From Rhizoclosmatium globosum (Eukaryota > Chytridiomycota > Chytridiomycetes > Chytridiales > Chytriomycetaceae), in NCBI GenBank assembly GCA_002104985.1, contig MCGO01000203.1:1-64000 (forward strand): a stretch of 64,000 bases of DNA, read 5' to 3'. The position numbers and the translations under genes were made by a program. Shown here one piece after another: positions 19,953-31,100 of the stretch. Within the stretch, counting starts at the first letter, position 1. Every line of letters starts with the position of its first letter. The notes under the pieces were generated by a model. The model was not told where the DNA came from and did not search any database. It saw only the letters and a list, made by a program, of their open reading frames with translations.

Positions 19953-21249
19953 ATGAAGCGCACTGTTCCTGCCACGCAATTCACAGAAAGCGATGATGAA
20001 ACCGAGCAGCAACAACCATCGACATCAACATCGACCTCTGATGCATCCACTCTCCAATCGCCGGCAAAGAAGCAAAACACACAGCCAACCGCCCCACAAC
20101 CCACTTCTCCCCCACCACCACCACCACCAATAACCTTCAACGACAATGACGCAATCGACGCCGAGGAAGATGCGCTTTCCACGACGCTCAAATGCGCAAT
20201 CTGCCGCGGGTTGATGCACCAGCCGACGTCGGTGCTTCCGTGTCTGCACACATTCTGCGGCGGCTGCATCAGCGCGTGGACAAAGTCGAACCCGTCGTGT
20301 CCCGCGTGCCGCCGCCCCGCCGAGAAACTTGCCCGGAACAGACAGGTTGCTGACGTAATCGACGTGCTCGTTGTTGCGAAGCCGCACTTGAAGCGATCGG
20401 AGTCTGACATGCGCGACGTCGAATCCAGGAATGTTGTGCAGAGTTCGGGCGAGGTTGTCGTTGCCGCGGTTGGGACGCAGCCGGATTATGACCATGACGA
20501 TGATGACAACGACAACGACGAAGAAGATGAGTATGAGGACGATGAACCACAAGTCTGCTTGCACTGTCCACCAAACGCGGCTCCTGATGGTTATTCTTGT
20601 CCCGAAGGTGATACAGTACACACAAACTGTGCTCGATGTTATCGCCTCATGCCTGAACGCAACTTGGAGACTCAGCGATGCAAATACTGCAATGTACATT
20701 CCTGTCATGTCTATTATCAGTCTGAAGGTGGATGTCCTTCGAATTTCGGTTGGTTCCAGCGGTTGAGAGGTGAGAATATTCAGTTTGCCCTTCAAAGTTC
20801 ACTCATCTGTTTACTAATTATCTACAAAACACAAAGACTTTACATTCACGGATGTTCCTTACACTGCATTTTCGAACAACAACTATGAACGCCAGATCCT
20901 TGCCGATATTTTGCATTCAAATTCCATTCCCTTATCGGCCGTACTTCAATCTGGAATCACTCGTCTCGACAATGCGACCGAAACTCTGACTACTTCCCAG
21001 TATGTTACTCCCCATGCCCAAGCTGGCATTGTTGTGTCTGGTGACGACTATGCGTGCATGAATTGTGCGACAGGACTGTTTGGTGAATTTTGTTATTGGT
21101 ATCGCCGCGATTTGGAGGCAGACAAGATTCCTGCTGCGGTGTCGGGAAGGGAGGATTGTTGGTACGGACGTGAATGTCGCACGCAACGGCACAATGCCAG
21201 CCATGCTACCAGGTTGAATCATGTGTGTGAAAACAAGAGGAGACACTGA
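19953..21249 (+). CDS. CHFR-like RING/PBZ E3 ubiquitin ligase lacking the FHA domain
   Basis: Exons 19953-20769 and 20837-21249 (66-nt intron, phase 1), 409 aa. An N-terminal Ser/Thr/Pro/Gln-rich region of about 70 residues is followed by a RING finger (CX2C...CLHTFCGGCI...CPACRRP; residues about 82-120), an acidic Asp/Glu linker, and a C-terminal cysteine-rich region ending in CWYGRECRTQ...HATRLNHVCE. That end matches the CHFR cysteine-rich domain with its PBZ-type poly(ADP-ribose)-binding zinc finger. Animal CHFR carries an N-terminal FHA domain and acts as a mitotic checkpoint ubiquitin ligase; here there is no room for FHA. Expected to ubiquitinate nuclear targets, perhaps recruited by poly(ADP-ribose). 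The family call is firm; the checkpoint role is inferred. Confidence 0.85.
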
Positions 21250-21766
21250 ATAGTGTATTTATGCAAGTCTGTGGAGGGGTTTCTTGATGAAACAATACTT
21301 GGATGTACTATATACCTATCTGCAATAAAAATATGTACACAACCAATTACGTTTGATTCAGAAATCAAATCAAGAGAATAACAAGGATCTTGAAAGAATG
21401 CCTTCAAAGGATTGATGAAAACCTGTGAAATGGTGAGTTTGTCCCTGAGCTTCGTTTTGGTTGTCATAAACAATTCCTCCAAATCGAATGGATTACAACT
21501 TTCTTGAAACGTTCAGTTGATAATGTTCTATCTCAATTTCTGTCTATAATGTGCCACATATTTGACCTGTGGCTCAAACACTTTGATCATACTACATCTC
21601 TCGCGCTCAAGCAACGAACGAACCGAAACAAGAGACATACTTCCTTAATAATCAGAAATTAGTAACACACTCACAGCCCAGCCACGATGGGATACTTCGC
21701 GCCACTTTTGCCACCTCTTGCCTTCAAATTGGAGAAATCAAGGAATCCACTCCAAAAATTCCTCAC
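21250..21766. other. Intergenic spacer before the OPT transporter
   Basis: About 520 bp. An open frame with an ATG at 21687 overlaps the transporter start but in another frame and without conserved content. No other feature recognised. Confidence 0.4.
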
Positions 21767-24178
21767 ATGGATCCAAGCACCAGCAACATTGTTGCTGAGA
21801 CGGAAAGCGATCGCGGCAACAACAAGCATGAGAAAGGGACTACGTCACACTGGGTCGACACAGCCGATATTACCAAAGAAACAGCCTTCCTCGACGACGT
21901 CGTAGATGACTTTGGATATGGAATGGTGTCTAAGATCGTATCGCTCGAAGACGACCCAAATGCTCCCGTCTTGACGTTCCGTTACTTTGTCTTGTCGCTT
22001 TTACTTTCTGTTTTCGCTGGAACGCTTGGTCAGCTGTATTGTGAGATTAATTGGCTCTTTTCAAACATGTTAGCTCATCATACGCGTAGACTTTAAGCCT
22101 CAAACTCTTGTTGTATCGACCCTGTTTCTGCTTCTCTTTGGATACGTAAGTCCCTTTGTCTGCATAATTTTTCTTGATAGCATCTCACGTTAGTTTGGAG
22201 GACTCTTGTTACAAAATATCATGCCGACTGGAATTCTCAATCCGGGGAAACTCAACATCAAAGAACACGTGCTCGTCACGATTACTGCGTCTGCAGCCGG
22301 AATCTCCGCCCTTGCATCTCAGTTGATTGCCGTCGAATACTTGTATTACAACAACTTGTTGCCACACTGGGTCGGAATTTTGCTTGTCCTTTCATCGCAG
22401 CTGATTGGATATGGCTTTGCTGGAATCTTCCGTCACGTCCTTGTGTATCCCGGGAAGAATTATTATCCCGCACTTCTCGCGCAAGTCTCGTTGTATGAGA
22501 ACCTCCACAAAGGCGATGGAATCAGTCGACAGATGACGCGATATTTTTTCACTGTTGTGGGATGTATATTTCTTTGGGAGTGGTTGCCAAATTGGATTGC
22601 ACCGACTCTGATTGGTGTCTCGGTTATTTGTCTTTCTACTCAGCATTTGAAGTCAACTTTGATCACGAACCTGTTTGGAGGAATCAATAATAACGAGGGG
22701 CAGGGGATGTTTTCGATTTGGTGAGTTCGAATATTATAGTATGAAGGAAGTTGTTCTAACCGATAATGAAGCTTCGATTGGAATAATATTCAATCCAATA
22801 CGATGACCTGGCCTTGGGTCACTCAGGTCAATTATTTAATTGGTGTTGGTCTGTGCTGTCTCATCAATCCCCTGTTATACTATTACAACGTCTGGGACAG
22901 CAGAAGTCTCGCGTTTATGGGAGAAGGGATCTATAATCCTGATGGCAGCGTATACAATCAAACTCTCATTCTCGATGAAAACAACTACTTGAACCGTACA
23001 GCTTATCTGGAGCAAGGAGAACCTCTCCTTACAGCAACGAATGCATTCTACTTTTTCGGATGTAATTTGAGTGTCACGGCTGGACTGATGCACGTTTTTC
23101 TTTGGCATCGTGAAGATGTGGTAGCTGGGTTCAAAAATATTGTCGTACGTAACGAGGATAGTTCAAACGAAGACCCGTATTACTTGTTGATGCAAAAGTA
23201 CAAGGAAGCTCCTCTCTGGTGGTATCTCGGAATTCTTGCAATCTTTGGAGCAGTTGGTCTTGTTGTGACAAACGCGTCCAATTCACAACTCGAGTGGTAT
23301 TATTTCTTGGCTGCTATGGCTCTATCCTGTGTCCTAGTTTTCGTTGTTGGGTTTATCGTCTCGACGACGGGTTTCACCATGAACTCTCAGAGTTTTGTAC
23401 AGTTGGTCGATGGATTCATCAAGCCTGGAAACCCTGTCGCAAATATGTATTTCACGCTGTATGGATACAGCGCAACTACTCAGGCCGTATCGATGCTCGC
23501 CGATCTAAAGCTTGGACAATATATGAAGATTCCACCTCAAGCCGTGTTTTTCGCGCAAATGATGGGATCTACGGTTGGAGCTATTTTCAACTATGCCGTC
23601 ACTATTTCCATCATGACGCAGCAGGCAGATGTGCTCACAAGTGAAAACGGGAATTCGCAGTGGTCTGGACAAAATCTCCAAACCTTCAATACTCTCTCGG
23701 TTACATGGGGAGCTCTGGCTAAAGAAATGTATGCACCGGGTGCTCGTTATCAGTGGATCACATATGCATTCATTTTGGGAATCTTTTGTCCACTTCCATT
23801 CTATTACTTGCATAGAGTTTTCCCAAAAGCTCGATTTGATTACCTCAACTTTGCAATCTTGCCTTGGTTTTTGGGATATCTGTCTAGCGGAACGAATTCG
23901 TCCATTTTCGTGGCGATGATAATTGGTGTATTTACACAGTTTATTTACGTCAGTATAAGGCTTCGTTTTTCAATCGGTACCAGTATTTGACATCGGCCGC
24001 GTTGGATGCTGGAACTCAGTTCTGTGTGTTTGTAGTTACGCTCTTCATCCAAGGAGCAATCTATCCTGCAATCGAGTTTCCCACCTGGGCTCTGAATCCG
24101 GATAGGTCAGGTATTTGGTTCCCTGATTACTGCTACAACGCCGCAAACGATGTACCAGTGAACGGTACTTCCACTTAA
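21767..24178 (+). CDS. OPT-family oligopeptide transporter (one frame break near 23,970)
   Basis: Exons 21767-22040, 22090-22145, 22194-22720 and 22772-24178, about 750 aa. Conserved OPT blocks are visible: DDPNAPVLTFRYFVLS near the start, GQLYYFKPQT across intron 1, FRHVLVYPGKNYYPA, TMTWPWVTQ, and TSAALDAGTQF near the end, with about a dozen hydrophobic membrane segments. The family imports small peptides or metal-chelate/glutathione compounds by proton symport, usually at the plasma membrane. Frame 0 ends at a stop at 23990, while the conserved C-terminus continues in another frame. Adding one T to the T5 run at 23967-23971 restores IRLRFFNRYQYLTSAALD, so an assembly indel is likelier than a pseudogene. 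Confidence 0.85.
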
Positions 24179-24258
24179 ATAATAGAATTAAAGATGAATA
24201 TGTACACTATATAAATGTATTCTGCGAGGCAAACATGCTCGAAAAACTTCAATTTGAC

Positions 24259-24976
24259 TTAGAGTAAGAAATCAAACTCATCCTCCTTCTGGATGGGCAT
24301 GAACGTGGGCGAAACACGCTCAGGAAATCTTAACGGTTGAGAAGGTGTTGGTATAGAGGAAAGAGAGGAAACGGGATGCGAGAACGAGTGATGCTGTGAT
24401 GAAAATGAAAACGATGGTATAAATGCTGGTTGGGGTTGTGGCGTATGAGGATAGTTTACGATAGAATTCAAAGTTGGAAATGATTGTGGAAACAAAAGAT
24501 CGTGTAGTGAGGGTACTGGTGAGGTATTCAAAACAGATAAGTTTGGAAGTGTTAGGATTGGAGGCTGTGGTTGTGAAACCTCGATTTTGTCGAGGAATGC
24601 GAACAAGTCATCTTCCACTTGCTCGTTGCTAGTGGTTGATTCGTTGTCGGAGCTGGGTTTGCCAGGACTTGGTGCAGTGGTAGATGAACTGCCACCTCGA
24701 TGCTGGTTCTTCAACTCCTTGAATGCCTTGTTGCGTGTACTGCATTATCGAAAGAATTTAATACACTGATTTAAGTAAAACGTGAAGGCGGACTACAATA
24801 CCTGTTGTTCGAATACACGCAAGCGATCCGCTGTTTAGCACAGCGACCGCAAGTCCCCCGGGCACATTCTGCACACACTTCCGGTTTGACAAGCGACAAG
24901 CCTCGCAGGACCTGAGGCGCTTGTTTGTGCTGATGCATTGCTCGGGGAACGGATGCTTTCCTTTAGATGTTGTCAT
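24259..24976 (-). CDS. Zn(2)Cys(6) fungal-type transcription factor with a frame break in the cluster
   Basis: Exon 1 24802-24976, intron 24740-24801 (62 nt), exon 2 24259-24739, about 218 aa. The N-terminus (HPFPEQCISTN, then CEACRLSNRKC) parallels the gene at 2862, and the intron sits at the same place, between VYSNN and TRNKAFKEL. The frame breaks inside the cluster at the C5 run 24855-24859: one extra base restores TCGRCAKQRIAC and gives CX2CX6CX8CX2CX6C. The downstream part is Ser/Pro/His-rich and disordered, ending in an acidic aromatic tail (DEFDFLL). Because the sequence on both sides of the break is conserved, an assembly indel is likely; recent inactivation is the alternative. Confidence 0.7.
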
Positions 24977-25351
24977 TGAGTACAAATACAGTTATCAAGA
25001 GGCAAGGCTTCACCACTGCCTGCTTCTTGATATCTGGTTTGGAAACAAAAAGAAAGACGATGATTTCATTGATGAAAGGGTGGAAGTGCGACAAAAAGCA
25101 AAGCTGTGGTGAAGCCCAAATTTTTGCGTGGTGCAAGTTACTGTGCAAACTCAATTTAATAAATATGCTATGATAACACAAAATGAGCCGAGGTGTGCTA
25201 TTGTATGGGGTAATAATTTGATTGTGAGATGGTATGAAAGTTTGTTGGCTTACAGCCTGCGGTATTGCAGCTGACGCTCGATTGGAAATTTGCATCATTG
25301 ATCTGTGAACAATAAATGGAAATTCTAAATAACAGGAAATTGGTATCCCGT
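24977..25351. other. Intergenic spacer
   Basis: About 375 bp, AT-rich, between the third Zn(2)Cys(6) gene start and the methyltransferase 3' end. No gene or repeat recognised. Confidence 0.4.
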
Positions 25352-26203
25352 TTATTCTGCTTTTTTCCGTCCCACGTAGACGAAATATTCCCATTCCTCG
25401 CCAACCTTTTTGACACTGACGTCCATCCCTGTTACTTCACAAAAGCGTTTCCTGAAATGAGGCTGTGCCCAAGTGATGTGCAAAAAGAGGCCTCCAGGTT
25501 TCACGGCTTCGTGAACTTGAGCCATATATTTTCGCACAAGATCCCATACTTCTTCTGACGGGTCCCATGGATCGTCGTCGGGGAATCCTGTAGATTTACC
25601 GATATTTAAGTTAATCGATGTGAGTATGGATTCGATGTAAGAGTGAACTCCAAGTGGACTCAAACCAAACGTTTCCCTGAACAGAATCTCCTCATCCCAA
25701 AGCCCACGAATCGTAATGAAAGAAAACAGTTTCTCACCAGTCAAGAACGCATCCAACGTCCCTTTATCAATCACAACATCAAACTGCCGTCCATCAACCG
25801 CCTTCCCAAGCTCAAAGATATCCCCAACAACCCATTCAACCGTCTCCTCATGTTCTCGAAACACATTCCGCATGTTATCAATCACGGCCGGGCTGTAATC
25901 AAGGTTCGTGTGGTGAGGGAAGCCTGACTGGAGCATGTCGATTGAGAAGCGGGAGTTTCCACAGCCGAGGTGGAGGATCTTGTCGGTTGGGTTTAGGAGT
26001 GGAGTTATGGCTTGGGAGTAGAAGGACCAGCCTTTGACCCATTCGAAGGTTTCAGTTGGGTTTGTGGATGCTTCACTGGAGGAACATGGAAGATGTGAGA
26101 TGATGGTTGAGAATGTGGTGGTAAGAGACGGTTACGCTTTGTATCGGGATTCCCAGTAGTCTTGCTTTGCGAATTGGGTGTTGTCTTCGACGCCGTCTTC
26201 CAT
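25352..26203 (-). CDS. SAM-dependent methyltransferase, EEF1A-lysine methyltransferase 4 type
   Basis: Exons 26136-26203 and 25352-26075 with a 60-nt intron, 263 aa. A QDYWESRY start, a SAM-binding motif I (ILHLGCGNSRFS) and the DVVIDKGTLDAFLTGE block identify the EEF1AKMT4/METTL13-like class I methyltransferase group, which methylates lysines of translation elongation factor 1A and relatives. A PGGLFLHITWAQPHFR segment near the C-terminus also fits. It should be cytosolic. The start codon lies only 26 bp from the end of the Ngaro-like retrotransposon, so its native promoter is displaced or replaced. Exact substrate is not visible from sequence. Confidence 0.82.
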
Positions 26204-26229
26204 TTTGACGATCAGTTTTGACAAGTGAC

Positions 26230-26459
26230 ACCATCAAACGGCACCATCCAGACGAAGCGAAGGCACATGAAGTGGTGGGAACAGAAGCGAATAAAGAGAT
26301 AGTACTGAATTTATTGGGTTCAAAGACCAAACTGGAAAATGTGTAGGTGTGGAAAACACCCGCAACATCGACAGCAAGATGGTAATGCACCCAAGAAAGC
26401 AGCAACAAGAGAACACCGGTGAGGCCTACGTAGAAGTAGGGCCCCACGTGTGGCGCCTA
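26230..26459 (-). repeat. Retrotransposon repeat B2 (terminal)
   Basis: 230-bp direct repeat of 26734-26963 at an offset of 504 bp; no mismatch seen by eye. It forms the 3' end of the element and the immediate upstream region of the methyltransferase gene. It contains a 60-codon hydrophobic open frame that recurs in both copies but is probably not coding. Confidence 0.9.
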
Positions 26460-26523
26460 GCTGTGCTTGGGTGATACAAGCTGTGTGCGGGGAAAAACAA
26501 GAGACGGTGGAGTGGTGGGTGGG

Positions 26524-26734
26524 AGTCTCAAGTTTTTCGTCTGGAGATGGTAGCAGGAGCAGGAAGCGAGGGGAGGACGGAATCGAGACAAGTTTTGTTT
26601 GCGAGGACTGGGATTGTCTCGGCAACTTGGAAAAATTCTTGTCTTTGACGCGCCTCCCGCCCAGTCGACTTCCTTCCAGCCACGATGGCCCCACAAATCC
26701 CCACTGCGTAAACTTGCTTTAGGATTGGTATCAA
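26524..26734 (-). repeat. Retrotransposon repeat A2 (internal)
   Basis: 211-bp direct repeat of 31665-31875 at an offset of 5141 bp, apparently identical. It abuts B1 at 26734 with one shared base, the expected junction for split direct repeats. Confidence 0.9.
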
Positions 26735-26963
26735 CCATCAAACGGCACCATCCAGACGAAGCGAAGGCACATGAAGTGGTGGGAACAGAAGCGAATAAAG
26801 AGATAGTACTGAATTTATTGGGTTCAAAGACCAAACTGGAAAATGTGTAGGTGTGGAAAACACCCGCAACATCGACAGCAAGATGGTAATGCACCCAAGA
26901 AAGCAGCAACAAGAGAACACCGGTGAGGCCTACGTAGAAGTAGGGCCCCACGTGTGGCGCCTA
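26734..26963 (-). repeat. Retrotransposon repeat B1 (internal)
   Basis: Identical by eye to B2. Its outer end includes the stop codon of the recombinase frame (26961-26963). Confidence 0.9.
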
Positions 26964-28096
26964 TACCGGCCCTACAATGGAGGAGTGCTCATGGAAGGCC
27001 TTTGGGGATGCCAGGGGCAGGAGACCACCGGTGATGAGAGAACTGATTGAAGCAGGCTTAGAGAGCAAAGCTCTTTGCAGAGCTGGAAATTCACGGATGT
27101 ATAGTTGCCAGGTGTCTGACGACCAACGTCCTTGGATTTGAATGGCGCTGGCAGGACACCCAGAGAGAGCCATGTGAGTGGCACCGCCCGCACGCAGGCA
27201 TTTAGAGCCGACTGATTTTCCCAAAGCTTGGCTTAGGACACCGAGGAACCAATTGCGTGTTGGGACTGAGCCATCATCTTTCAGAAAAAGGACGTCAAAG
27301 GCGAGGCTGTGCGTGACGCTCCTCCTGTGAATGTATTCCTTAAGTACTCCAACTGTATCGACATGCGGGTGATGCGCGTTGGTTGTTTGTGAATATACAC
27401 AGTCAAACTCTTTCCTGTCTGACGGGGCTTGAGGGCCCGCAGTTTGTAGGACACGAAAGAGGAAGCTTCTGAGATAAGGTGGGAGTCAGCGTCAAGGGAT
27501 GAGAGTTGAATGCGTTTCCATGGACAGATGAGAGCGGTGTCATCATAGTCGGTTAGTTCTGCTAGGCGATGCAACCCGAAGAAGCCGGCAACAAGGAGAG
27601 CACGGAAAAGTTGCCGATTAAATAAAGATAACGTGCGGAAGGGAAGGGCAAGCAGAGAAGCGACATCCTGGATGGTCAGATAGAAGGAGGCTGGTGCTTC
27701 AGGGAGGTTGAGGCGGACTCTCTCTTTTTCGATAGCAAGGAGTGTAAGCTGGAGACGTTTGCTGAGTCTGATAGAGTTCCAGTCGTCAAAGCCAAACGAT
27801 GTGTAAATGGCTCCAAGACCTCCTAACCAGGTGGATATAGACGAAGCTGGGTAGCCGCACCAGTGCATCCAAGATGACCAAAGAATCAAGCATTCTGTAG
27901 AGTCGGGCAGTCCAGAGGTGGAGACACCTGGGACTGAGGAGGTGAACCTTAGCCAGTGGGTCCAAGCAGCATGGTGCGACCGGATGGTCGTTGATTCGAA
28001 TGCAGACGTCAGGAGTTTTGCTGCCAATCTCTTGAGAGCTGTGACAGAGATGGGCTTTGGTTGGCGCCTTTGGTTGGTGACTTTTGGAGTGAACAT
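26961..28096 (-). pseudogene. Retrotransposon tyrosine recombinase (frame break near 27,310)
   Basis: ATG at 28096. The N-terminal SAM-like core-binding part and the FFGLHRLAEL segment with the first catalytic Arg read to 27281. The catalytic C-terminus (CLRAGGATHMALSG, GRWSSDTWQLYIR) continues in another frame to a stop at 26961, so about one base is off near 27,310. Arg, Trp and the Tyr nucleophile are visible; the His of the HxxR box appears as Lys (KCLR). The enzyme would insert the circular cDNA by recombination without a target duplication. The break may be an assembly indel or real decay. Confidence 0.75.
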
Positions 28097-30110
28097 TTTG
28101 GGAAGGACAAAGATTGGAATGCCAAGTTGAACGGAGCGGTGAGTGGTAAGAGTTCGTCTTGCGATAGTTCGAAAGTTGTAATTCCTGGGCAGAGGGACTT
28201 GACTAGATTCAGTTGACGTCTCGAACCCGCGTCGGCGATGACGTTCCTCTTTCCTGGTATGTAGAGGACCCTTGGGGAAAACCCGTGGGTGGCCTCTAGG
28301 AGCACAAAAGACTGAAGGATGGCTAAGTTGAGATCGACTGAGGAGTGGAGCGTGTCAAAATTGGCACGAGCTCCTTGGTTGTCACAGAAGCCAAGGATAC
28401 GAGAGCCTGGTAAAGATTTTTCGACAGCTAGATAGAATGCCATTGCTTGAGCGTAGAGTTCAATTGATCCGATGTGCATGCCTTTACCATTGAAGCAGAA
28501 GCCGTTGGACTCGAGCGTGCCATCGTACCAATAGTAATACAGACGGTTAAACTGAGGGAACCAAATGGCAAAGCCGTAGGGGCATGCGTCGGCGTAGAAG
28601 ACTAAATCTGCAGATTTCATGTACCACGCTTCTTGGAGGAACATTCGAGACGGTTTTGCTGCTGAGACGTATGACCAGATGTATTCCAATGAGGTAATGA
28701 CTGGCTTAGTTGGGGTCAAAGATCTAGATGAGATGCCACCTGCTTTTCCATCACTTTGTAGAGGGAGCCAAACCAAGGTTTTAGGAGAACGTGCACGTTG
28801 CAAGCCCAGTTAAGATAGCCAGTGAGAGCATTCCATTCTTTTAAACGTCTTGGGAGGGTTGGAGAGGAAAGCCAATCACTTATCAAAGTAAGGAGACCGA
28901 CTTTACTTTTCTCGGTGATTGAAATGGTGAGGTCTGATGAGTTGAGGACAAAGCCGGTAACAGTGATAACTTGACCGTATTCGTCCTTTTCGTCAGATGT
29001 TGGTATACTAAGACTGTGAATGAAGTCTTTGAGCTTGACCATTGGTTCTGGAGGCACCATGTTGTCGTGGTCAACTTTCTTTTGAAGGCAGGCTCCAAAG
29101 AAGTCGTCCATGTACACTAGAACTAGAATCTTGAGAATATGGGTCGCATACCACACAATCAAATGGCTGATAGCAGAGGTGAAGAGGAATGGCCCTGTTC
29201 TAACCCCAAACGATATACAGTAGTCCAAATAGAAGTTCCCATTCCAAAAGATCCAATGCAGGCCCTGGAGGACGGGGTGGAGTGGAAGGAGGCGAAAAGC
29301 ACCTTTCACATCAACCTTCCAAATGACTACAACATGATCGTCAGGGCAGGAGCTGTGTAAGTTGCGCAGGAATGGTAGGAGGTCGTTTGGAGTGTCGTAA
29401 CGAACTTTAGCTTCGGCAGGGCTGATGAACGAATTAAAAGATCCGCCTCGTAATCCCTAGACAAGTTATAAATCAGACGATGTTTGTCCCCTTGTTCGAG
29501 AACAAATGTGGGGACAGTTGAGCAGAATTGCGGAAGTTTGGCAAAGGGACCAGCCATCCGTCCTGCTGAGAGTTCTTTCTCAACCTTTTCTTTCAACTCG
29601 AGGCTGAGCTCTGGTGAAAGCAAGTCGGGCGAGTGGCGAAGCCTAGGTTTTTGGGGGCGATCTAAATCGCCTTGGCCTGTCCAGAAACCTTCTGTGAAGC
29701 CACGAACCACGGATTGTATGTAAGGCTTATTTGGGTGAATGCTAAAGGCGGTGGAGAAAGCTTCGATGTTGATTGGTGTGACTACTTTGAAGATGTTGAG
29801 ACTTTTGTAGTAGGACAGTATTGATTGAAAGCTGGTGTTATCAACTGGCGGGTGAGGGAGGGGATCACAAGTGGTGGTATTGTGTGCTGAATGGACGAAG
29901 CCGTTGAATGCTGGGTTGAAGACACGGCCACGACACCAGTTGGGTTTCATCATTGCGTTGTTTATACCTTGATCTTTTACGGACCAAGCATGGTCATAAG
30001 GAAGAACTGGCCCAAAGTAGTCACCAAGATCGTCAAGTGCGCTTTTGTGGCGAATTGCGTCGAGGGCTGCTTTTGAAGGTAGGGTAGAGCCTGGTAATGG
30101 TGGATATGGG
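28009..30110 (-). pseudogene. Retrotransposon reverse transcriptase-RNase H polyprotein with frame breaks
   Basis: The N-terminal part (GDYFGPVLPYDHAWSVKDQG onward) is open through 29327, with RT fingers (PTFVLEQGDKHRLIYNLS). A one-base shift at about 29,450 moves coding to GGSFNSFISPAEAKVRYDTP and then VDVKGAFRLLPLHP and the active site LVYMDD. A further shift near 28,750 leads into RNase H (DLVFYADACPYGFAIWF, GSIELYAQAMAF, CDNQGARANF, YIPGKRNVIADAGSR), which ends at 28009, overlapping the recombinase start by 88 bp. The domain order is that of Ngaro/DIRS elements. Breaks prevent a full-length product as assembled. Confidence 0.8.
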
Positions 30111-30315
30111 GGAATTAGAATGTCAGGGAAACTACTCCCGTTGAGGTTGAATAAGAAGGAGAAACGACTTTATTGAGATCGGATTGCGATTCAACAAACG
30201 TGTTCAAACCAGAAGAAACAACCAGAGACAGAGGAATTTTCCCAACGTCCAAAACGACAAGGTGCCGCGAGGTAGTTGGAGGGGAAGAGATGACGCGCCC
30301 CCAGCCTGCGCGTGA

Positions 30316-30935
30316 TCAAAAGGGCGCTGGCTGGTTTACAGCAGGTGCGACAATTGGTTCGCGGCGAAGCTCAGGGTAACTATCCCAAGCTCTATGGAGC
30401 TGAACAGATCTGGAATCTTTAAAGCAGGAGATACAGATGTGGGCTCGACGGCAAGATGGGAATGAACAGCTGTGTGAGTTCCACTTCAGACAAATGGCTT
30501 TTCCTTCGTGTAGCAATCCAAAAGTGTCGTTGTGGTTCAGAGTTAAGAACTTCTTTGACTGGGCTTTGGTGGCTTTTGTTGGATTGGAGGTGGCGGTGCT
30601 GGAAAAAGAGGGACTACGGGCATGTTCGTGGGTGTGATTGAACTTAACATGTCGGCAACCCATTTTGCCCTGGAGGGACCGGTAGGGGGGATGATTGGGC
30701 AACACATGTGCCTGGTCCAGAGTTCCGCGTGGCTGGTCGATTCCTCTGAGAGACGAGGAATGACTGAGATGTTTGTACCAATGATGCGAACTGGGGTGCA
30801 GGCATCTGCTAAAATAGCATGGAAAAAGGTAACAAAGTTGGGCAAGGACTGAGGGAAAACTGATTCGACAAGGTTGATGAGGTCTTCCATGTGGCGAAAT
30901 TCTAGTGGGGTGGTGAGTGCTGACAGTGGTGTCAT
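30316..30935 (-). pseudogene. Retrotransposon Gag-like region with zinc-knuckle-type cysteines
   Basis: Two overlapping frames (30543-30935 and 30316-30705) each carry part of a protein. The first has a helical Gag-like segment ending in proline-rich sequence; the second holds CLKWNSHSCSFPSCRRAHIC followed by ISC, a Cys-rich motif typical of the region just upstream of RT in DIRS/Ngaro elements. One base shift joins them. Likely binds element RNA. Confidence 0.55.
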
Positions 30936-31100
30936 ATCAACTGGGGTAAGTAGCTGCGGGAAAAGTCCGAGCCCAGTCAGCGAGCAAATTAAGCGATGAA
31001 ATGGCTGAGTCCAAGGTTCCGCGTGGGGAAGTGGAAGGCAAAGGACAAGATGATTCGGGAGTAGCCTCGGATTTTGTTTCCATGTTTGCGTATATAAGTT

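Noticed and set aside
26230..26459. Hydrophobic minus-strand frame present in both B repeats
   Set aside because: It is repeat sequence of the retrotransposon with no link to another exon; more likely chance.
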